Positions 6,954 to 11,000 of a DNA stretch of 11,000 bases are shown here, piece after piece; within the stretch, counting starts at the first letter, position 1, and each line of letters begins with the position of its first letter. The position numbers and the translations under genes were made by a program. The stretch spans positions 1 through 11,000 of the forward strand of contig DNLN01000101.1 in NCBI GenBank assembly GCA_003488465.1, given 5' to 3'. Under the pieces are notes generated by a model, which did not search any database, had not been told where the DNA came from, and saw only the letters and a list, made by a program, of their open reading frames with translations. Source of the DNA: Sutterella sp. GTDB taxonomy: Bacteria > Pseudomonadota > Gammaproteobacteria > Burkholderiales > Burkholderiaceae_F.

Positions 6954-8126
6954 ATGCGTTTAACCGTCATTTTTCCGCTGATCATCCTGTTTCTGTACCT
7001 GCGGGGCGTCTATCCGCTCTTTCGCGGGCGGCTGCGCTGGATTCTCTGTCCGCTCTTTCTTGTGATTGCGATGACGCCCACGGTGCTGCGCTACGTGCAC
7101 GGACCGATGGTGGCTCCGGTGATGCCGGCAAGCTGGATTTTCTGGGGCGACATGGTGCAGATGCTCGTGCTCGGCATGGCGCTCATCACAGGGGTGCGGG
7201 ACGTCCTTGCGCTCGCGCTGCACCTGTGCGGCCGGCATACGGGCTCCTGGGCAAGAAGCCGCAAGGGAGCGGCGGCGAGCCTTGCGCTTGTCGCTGTCCT
7301 CACGGCGTACGGAACCTGGAACGGCATGAAGCTGCCCGTCGTCGACGAGCGGGAGATCGCGATTGAAAACCTCCCGGCCGATCTCGAGGGCCTGAGGATC
7401 GCGCAGATCTCCGACATTCACGCATCGGCCCTTTTTGGCGCCGACCGTACGGCCGAGATCGTGAACCGCACGATGGCCGCCAGGCCCGACATGATCCTCA
7501 TCACGGGAGACTTCGTCGACGGGGAGGTTGCCGACCGGGCCGTGGACCTGGCTCCCTTGAAGAGGCTTTCTGCGCCGCTCGGAGTCTGGGGGTGCGAGGG
7601 CAATCACGAGCACTACGTCGACTATGCGGGCTGGAGAGCGTTCCTGCCGAGCCTGCATATCGGCATGCTCTACAACATGCACGCCGTCGTCATGCGGGGC
7701 GAAACCCCGATCGTGATCGCGGGCACCACGGACTTCAACGCCGAAAAATACGAGGGGCGCGAGCTGCCCGATGTGAACAAGGCGCTCGAGGGGGCGCCTC
7801 GGGGCTTTACGATCCTCATGATCCACCAGCCGATCAAGGCGCGCACGATCGCCGCCAAGCCGATCGACCTCATGCTTTCCGGACACACGCACGGCGGGCA
7901 GACGCCGCTCGTGATGCTTGTGGCAAAGATTCTCAACCGCGGTCTGCTTGAAGGCCTGTACCGGATCGAGCCCGATCCGAGCGTGCCCTTGATGCCTTCC
8001 TTCACGGGCCGCAAGTCGATGCCGGCCTTCGTGCAGACCGGCACGCAGTTCTGGAACGGATACCCGCTGCGGATCGGCACGCGAAATGAAATCACCATCC
8101 TGCGCCTCATGAAGAAGCGTCAGTAG
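6954..8126 (+). CDS. Membrane-anchored calcineurin-like metallophosphoesterase (YaeI/YkuE/LpxG-like)
   Basis: The 390-residue product has about four N-terminal membrane helices (near 4-22, 26-46, 64-90 and 101-118), then a cytoplasmic or membrane-facing phosphoesterase domain from about 130. All metal-ligand motifs of the dinuclear calcineurin-like fold are present: SDIH (D154, H156), TGDF (D186), GNHEH (N217, H218), IHQP (H291) and GHTHGGQ (H311, H313). The domain resembles YaeI/YkuE-type lipid-associated phosphoesterases; chlamydial LpxG, a UDP-2,3-diacylglucosamine pyrophosphatase of lipid A synthesis, belongs to the same general group. Substrate here is not determined. There is no clear Shine-Dalgarno before the ATG at 6954, 21 bases after the kinase stop, so translation may be coupled. 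An out-of-frame ATG at 6940 closes within a few codons. Its neighbours dxr, rseP and bamA suggest an envelope role, which is inference from position. Confidence 0.88.
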   Translation: MRLTVIFPLIILFLYLRGVYPLFRGRLRWILCPLFLVIAMTPTVLRYVHGPMVAPVMPASWIFWGDMVQMLVLGMALITGVRDVLALALHLCGRHTGSWARSRKGAAASLALVAVLTAYGTWNGMKLPVVDEREIAIENLPADLEGLRIAQISDIHASALFGADRTAEIVNRTMAARPDMILITGDFVDGEVADRAVDLAPLKRLSAPLGVWGCEGNHEHYVDYAGWRAFLPSLHIGMLYNMHAVVMRGETPIVIAGTTDFNAEKYEGRELPDVNKALEGAPRGFTILMIHQPIKARTIAAKPIDLMLSGHTHGGQTPLVMLVAKILNRGLLEGLYRIEPDPSVPLMPSFTGRKSMPAFVQTGTQFWNGYPLRIGTRNEITILRLMKKRQ

Positions 8127-8135
8127 GAGCAGACA

Positions 8136-9308
8136 ATGCAGAACATTGCCATTCTCGGAGCCACGGGCTCCATCGGACGCAGCGCGCTCAGCGTGATTGC
8201 GAATCACCCGGATCGGTACCGGGCCGGGGCCCTGGCTGCCGGCAGCGACGCCAAGGCGCTTGCCGCCGCGGCGCTTGCCGTGCGGCCGCAGACCGTTGCG
8301 ATCGCCGAGGCGGCGCGCGAGGGCGAGCTGCGCGATCTGCTTGCCCAGGGCGGCTGGACGGGAGAAATCCTGAGCGGCCCGAAGGCCGCCGAGCGTCTTG
8401 CGGCCGATCCGCGGTTTGATACCGTGATCCATGCCATCGTCGGCGCGGCGGGCGTGGGGCCCGCGTTTGCCGCGGCCGAGGCCGGAAAGCGCCTGCTCCT
8501 AGCCAACAAGGAAAGCGTCGTGTGCGGCGGCGCTCTGCTCATGAACACCGTGGCCCGGTGCGGCGCAACGCTGCTGCCCGTGGACAGCGAGCACAACGCG
8601 ATCTTTCAGTGCCTGCACGCGAGCGGCGAGGGCGGCAGGCAGGCTGCGCGGATCTGGCTCACCTGTTCCGGGGGGCCCTTTCACGGCCGCCCCGAGGTCG
8701 ATCTTTCCAAGGTCGGCCCGGAGCAGGCGCTCGCGCATCCGACCTGGAAGATGGGCCGCAAGATCTCGATCGACTCGGCAACGCTCATGAACAAGGGGCT
8801 GGAAGTGATCGAGGCGCATCATCTGTTTGATTTCCCGCCCGAGCGCATCAGCGTGGTCATCCACCCGCAGTCGGTGGTGCATTCCATGGTGGAGTTCGCC
8901 GATGGGGCGGTTGTCGCCGAACTCGGAGAGGCCGACATGAAGCTGCCGATCGCGTACTGCCTTGCATACCCGGAGCGGATCGCGGGCGACGTGAAGCGGC
9001 TTGACATCGCCCGCATGGGGCCGCTCACGTTCTCCGAGCCCGACATGAAGCGCTTCCCGCAGCTCGCGATGGCCTTCGAGGCGATTCGCGCCGGAGCGGC
9101 CGCTCCCATTATCCTGAACGGCGCCAACGAAATCGGCGTGCAGGCGTTCCTTGACGGGCGGATCGGCTTTACGGCGATCGCCGAGCTCTGCCGCAGGACG
9201 CTCGAGAGATTGCAGCCCGCGGAGCCGAAGAGCCTTGAGGACATCCTTGCGATTGATGGCGAGGCGCGCCGAACCGCGCTTACCCTTGCCGCGGACCTTG
9301 CCCTTTAG
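8136..9308 (+). CDS. dxr: 1-deoxy-D-xylulose 5-phosphate reductoisomerase
   Basis: Dxr (IspC) converts 1-deoxy-D-xylulose 5-phosphate to 2-C-methyl-D-erythritol 4-phosphate with NADPH and a divalent metal, the committed step of the MEP isoprenoid pathway, in the cytoplasm. The 390-residue length is normal. The NADPH-binding loop is GATGSIG (8-14). ANKESVV follows, then the metal-binding motif PVDSEHNAIF with D150 and E152, HPTWKMGRKISIDSATLMNK, and GLEVIEAHHLF with the third metal ligand E223. The HPQSVVHSMVEFADG segment and the helical C-terminal domain complete the family pattern with no missing residue. AGGAG at 8125-8129 overlaps the stop of the preceding gene and sits 6 bases before the ATG, so the two genes are tightly joined. 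Its products feed undecaprenyl phosphate and quinone synthesis, fitting the envelope genes that follow. Confidence 0.97.
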   Translation: MQNIAILGATGSIGRSALSVIANHPDRYRAGALAAGSDAKALAAAALAVRPQTVAIAEAAREGELRDLLAQGGWTGEILSGPKAAERLAADPRFDTVIHAIVGAAGVGPAFAAAEAGKRLLLANKESVVCGGALLMNTVARCGATLLPVDSEHNAIFQCLHASGEGGRQAARIWLTCSGGPFHGRPEVDLSKVGPEQALAHPTWKMGRKISIDSATLMNKGLEVIEAHHLFDFPPERISVVIHPQSVVHSMVEFADGAVVAELGEADMKLPIAYCLAYPERIAGDVKRLDIARMGPLTFSEPDMKRFPQLAMAFEAIRAGAAAPIILNGANEIGVQAFLDGRIGFTAIAELCRRTLERLQPAEPKSLEDILAIDGEARRTALTLAADLAL

Positions 9309-9343
9309 AACAACAGATTGATTGACGCGAAAGTAGACGTTTC

Positions 9344-10699
9344 ATGCTCACGATTGTCGGACTGATCCTTTCCATCTCCATCCTCGTGGTGGTTCACGAG
9401 TGGGGGCACTATCAGGTGGCCAGATGGTGCGGCGTGCCCGTGCTTGCCTTTTCGGTCGGCTTTGGCACGGTGCTTTTCCGCCACCGGGACAAGCGCGGCT
9501 GCGAGTGGCGCATTTCCGCTATTCCGCTTGGCGGCTATGTGAAGATGCTCACGCTCGCCGAGCGCGAGCTCAATGAGGCCGACGGGCTGAACATCCCCGA
9601 GCAGGCCTACCGCGACGCCTTTGAAACGAAAAGCGTGTTCAAGCGCCTTGCGGTGGTTGCCGCGGGTCCGGCCATGAACATCATTCTTGCCGTCATGATC
9701 TACGCCGGGCTTGCCATGCTGGGCACCTGGGAGCCGGTCTCCGCCGTGGGCGAGCCGCCCGCGCAGACCCAGGCCGCGCGGCTTGGCGTGCACGCCGGCT
9801 GGCGCATCGAGTCGGTCGCCGAGAGCGCCGTGAAAACCTTCAATGAGGCGCACTGGCGCTTCATCGAACACATGGGCGAGAACCCCGTGCCCGTGCGCTT
9901 TGCCGCGCAGGACGGCTCGGCGAGATGGGTCGATTTCGACCTCTCCGGGTTCCGCGGCGAGACGCAGGAGGATCCGATGAGCGGGCTCGGGCTTCAGATG
10001 CACCTCAAGCACCTCATGGTGGGCACGGTCTTTGCCGATTCTCCCGCCTCCGAGAGCGGCCTCGCTGCGCGGGACAAGATCCTCAAGGTCAACGGCCGGC
10101 CGGTGACGGCGGCAAGCGACCTCACCGAGACCGTGACGGCCTCGCGCGGCTCGCCGATCGAACTTGTCATCGAAACCGCTTCGGGTGAAACAAGAACCGT
10201 GACGCTCACGCCGAGGATGATGCAAAGCGAGCAGGGCGAGCGCTGGATGATCGGCGTGCGGCTCGGGCTCGTGCCCGAGCTGGTGCGGGTGCAGCAGGGC
10301 CCCCTCGGGGCGCTTGCCGCGGGCACGGGCAAGGTCTGGGACCTCATCGCCCTGACGGCTGGCAGCATCGGCAAGATGCTCACCGGACAGATGAGCGCCA
10401 AGGGCATCGCAGGGCCCGTCTCGATCGGCGACATGGCCGGGCAGAGCCTTTCCTACGGGCTGCTCCCGTTCCTGTCGTTTCTTGCGATGATCTCCGTGAG
10501 CCTCGGGTTTCTCAATCTGCTTCCGGTGCCCGTGCTTGACGGCGGATACATCGCCGCGTTCCTCTGGGAGATTGCAACCGGCAGACCCGTCGGGGAGAGG
10601 ACGGTGGCGATCGCGCAGAAAATCGGCATGGGACTTTTGGGGATTTTGATGGTTTTCGCCCTGACCAATGATTTTTCACGCCTGTTCGGGCTAAACTAG
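9344..10699 (+). CDS. rseP: RIP metalloprotease RseP (site-2 protease)
   Basis: RseP cleaves membrane-spanning substrates inside the inner membrane, classically the anti-sigma factor RseA after DegS cleavage, releasing sigma-E. The 451-residue length matches the family. Helix 1 (about 2-22) contains the zinc motif HEWGH (H18, E19, H22). A second helix lies near 98-125, then two periplasmic PDZ domains: a poorly conserved one (about 125-205) and a clearer one (about 215-300, with SPASESGLAARDKILKVNG). A third helix leads to the second active-site motif NLLPVPVLDGG (391-401), whose Asp399 is the third zinc ligand, and a fourth helix ends the protein. The gene starts 35 bases after dxr with only a weak purine stretch (GAAAGTAGA) upstream; the ATG places the HExxH at the usual depth. 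Placement before bamA is the standard proteobacterial order. Whether an RseA/sigma-E pair is the substrate cannot be told here. Confidence 0.96.
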   Translation: MLTIVGLILSISILVVVHEWGHYQVARWCGVPVLAFSVGFGTVLFRHRDKRGCEWRISAIPLGGYVKMLTLAERELNEADGLNIPEQAYRDAFETKSVFKRLAVVAAGPAMNIILAVMIYAGLAMLGTWEPVSAVGEPPAQTQAARLGVHAGWRIESVAESAVKTFNEAHWRFIEHMGENPVPVRFAAQDGSARWVDFDLSGFRGETQEDPMSGLGLQMHLKHLMVGTVFADSPASESGLAARDKILKVNGRPVTAASDLTETVTASRGSPIELVIETASGETRTVTLTPRMMQSEQGERWMIGVRLGLVPELVRVQQGPLGALAAGTGKVWDLIALTAGSIGKMLTGQMSAKGIAGPVSIGDMAGQSLSYGLLPFLSFLAMISVSLGFLNLLPVPVLDGGYIAAFLWEIATGRPVGERTVAIAQKIGMGLLGILMVFALTNDFSRLFGLN

Positions 10700-10714
10700 C
10701 GAAAATTTTTGCCT

Positions 10715-10769
10715 GCGCACCGGACAGCCGCCATTTATGAGGGTTCTCCCTTAGAGCGGCGGGGTGCGC
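10715..10769 (+). promoter_or_regulatory. Imperfect stem-loop in the rseP-bamA intergenic region
   Basis: Three nested pairings can form in the transcript: GCGCACC (10715-10721) with GGTGCGC (10763-10769), GCCGC (10727-10731) with GCGGC (10756-10760), and AGGG (10740-10743) with CCCT (10748-10751) around a TTCT loop. No T-tract follows, so it is not a standard intrinsic terminator. An AT-rich near-palindrome, GCGAAAATTTTTGC, lies just upstream at 10699-10712. The structure could be an RNA-stability or attenuation element between rseP and bamA, or mark a bamA leader. Fold energy was not computed. Confidence 0.4.
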
Positions 10770-10789
10770 GCCATTCTTGGTTTGTATCA

Positions 10790-11000
10790 ATGAAACGACA
10801 TTTCTATCTGAAGAGCGTTGCCGCCGCCGTGATGGCTGCCTTTGCCGTGAGCGCGGCCGCTCAGGTGTTTACGATCCGAGACATTCGCGTCGAGGGCATT
10901 CAGAGAACGGAGCCCGGCACGGTGTTTTCGCATTTGCCCTTCCGCGTGGGTGACGAGTACACGGCCGAAAGCGGCAGCGAGGCGATTCACTCGCTCTACG
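10790..11000 (+). CDS. bamA: Outer membrane protein assembly factor BamA, N-terminal part (cut by the window edge)
   Basis: BamA is the Omp85-family barrel at the heart of the BAM complex that inserts proteins into the outer membrane. Only the first 70 codons are present. The signal peptide has a positive start (KRHFYLK) and a hydrophobic core, with likely cleavage after Ala24 (SAAA before Gln25). The mature protein opens with the first POTRA domain: VFTIRDIRVEGIQRTEPGTV, then PFRVGDEYTAE and the helix AIHSLY, a close match to the start of proteobacterial BamA. The frame is open to the window end. No clear Shine-Dalgarno precedes the ATG; the preceding bases are TTGGTTTGTATCA. It follows rseP by 90 bases that contain a structured region. 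An ompH/skp and lpxD-fabZ-lpxA-lpxB continuation would be expected past the edge. Confidence 0.94.
   Translation, partial: MKRHFYLKSVAAAVMAAFAVSAAAQVFTIRDIRVEGIQRTEPGTVFSHLPFRVGDEYTAESGSEAIHSLY

Noticed and set aside
6960..8432. A 490-codon open frame on the minus strand, opposite the phosphoesterase and dxr
   Set aside because: It is rich in His, Arg, Gly and Pro with no domain signal and lies opposite two well-supported genes; long antisense frames are expected in GC-rich DNA.
9305..10225. A 306-codon minus-strand frame opposite rseP
   Set aside because: No recognisable motif, His/Gly/Arg-rich, and fully covered by rseP.

Overview
The window looks like part of a GC-rich betaproteobacterial chromosome of order Burkholderiales. 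The Sutterella/Parasutterella group is my best guess, inferred from the betaproteobacterial style of ParC, the dxr-rseP-bamA order and the overall protein flavour; no rRNA or other marker confirms it. No tRNA, rRNA, CRISPR array, intact insertion sequence or integrase was seen.

Left region (1-2376) is accessory in character. A secreted BamE/SmpA-like lipoprotein (67-747, +) converges on a small polytopic membrane protein of unknown function (811-1416, -). The two share a strong 12-bp hairpin that probably terminates both. Upstream of the membrane gene, also on the minus strand, lies what appears to be a decayed hipBA-type toxin-antitoxin module. A nearly complete HipB-like helix-turn-helix gene (1786-2130, -) runs directly into the last ~75 codons of a HipA-like kinase in another frame, with the catalytic body of HipA missing. 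The start region of the HTH gene carries a short duplicated, partly palindromic sequence that looks like an operator overlapping the promoter.

Right region (2377-11000) is a tightly packed set of plus-strand genes: parC (topoisomerase IV subunit A, with a ~97-residue acidic N-terminal extension), a NarX-type sensor histidine kinase without an adjacent response regulator, a membrane-anchored YaeI/YkuE/LpxG-like metallophosphoesterase, dxr (MEP isoprenoid pathway), rseP (site-2 protease) and the start of bamA. Gaps are 14, 21, 9, 35 and 90 bases, so the first five genes could be co-transcribed, with a structured leader before bamA.

The dxr-rseP-bamA block is the familiar envelope-biogenesis core: isoprenoid precursors for undecaprenyl carriers, sigma-E-type envelope stress proteolysis and outer-membrane protein assembly. 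In related bacteria uppS and cdsA usually sit beside dxr. Here that side is occupied by the phosphoesterase, kinase and parC, so the block has a rearranged left edge. No clearly new multigene system is evident. The most interesting items are the hipBA remnant with its duplicated operator/start, the ParC extension with a clamp-motif-like LDLF, the orphan NarX-like kinase, and the phosphoesterase's position next to envelope genes.
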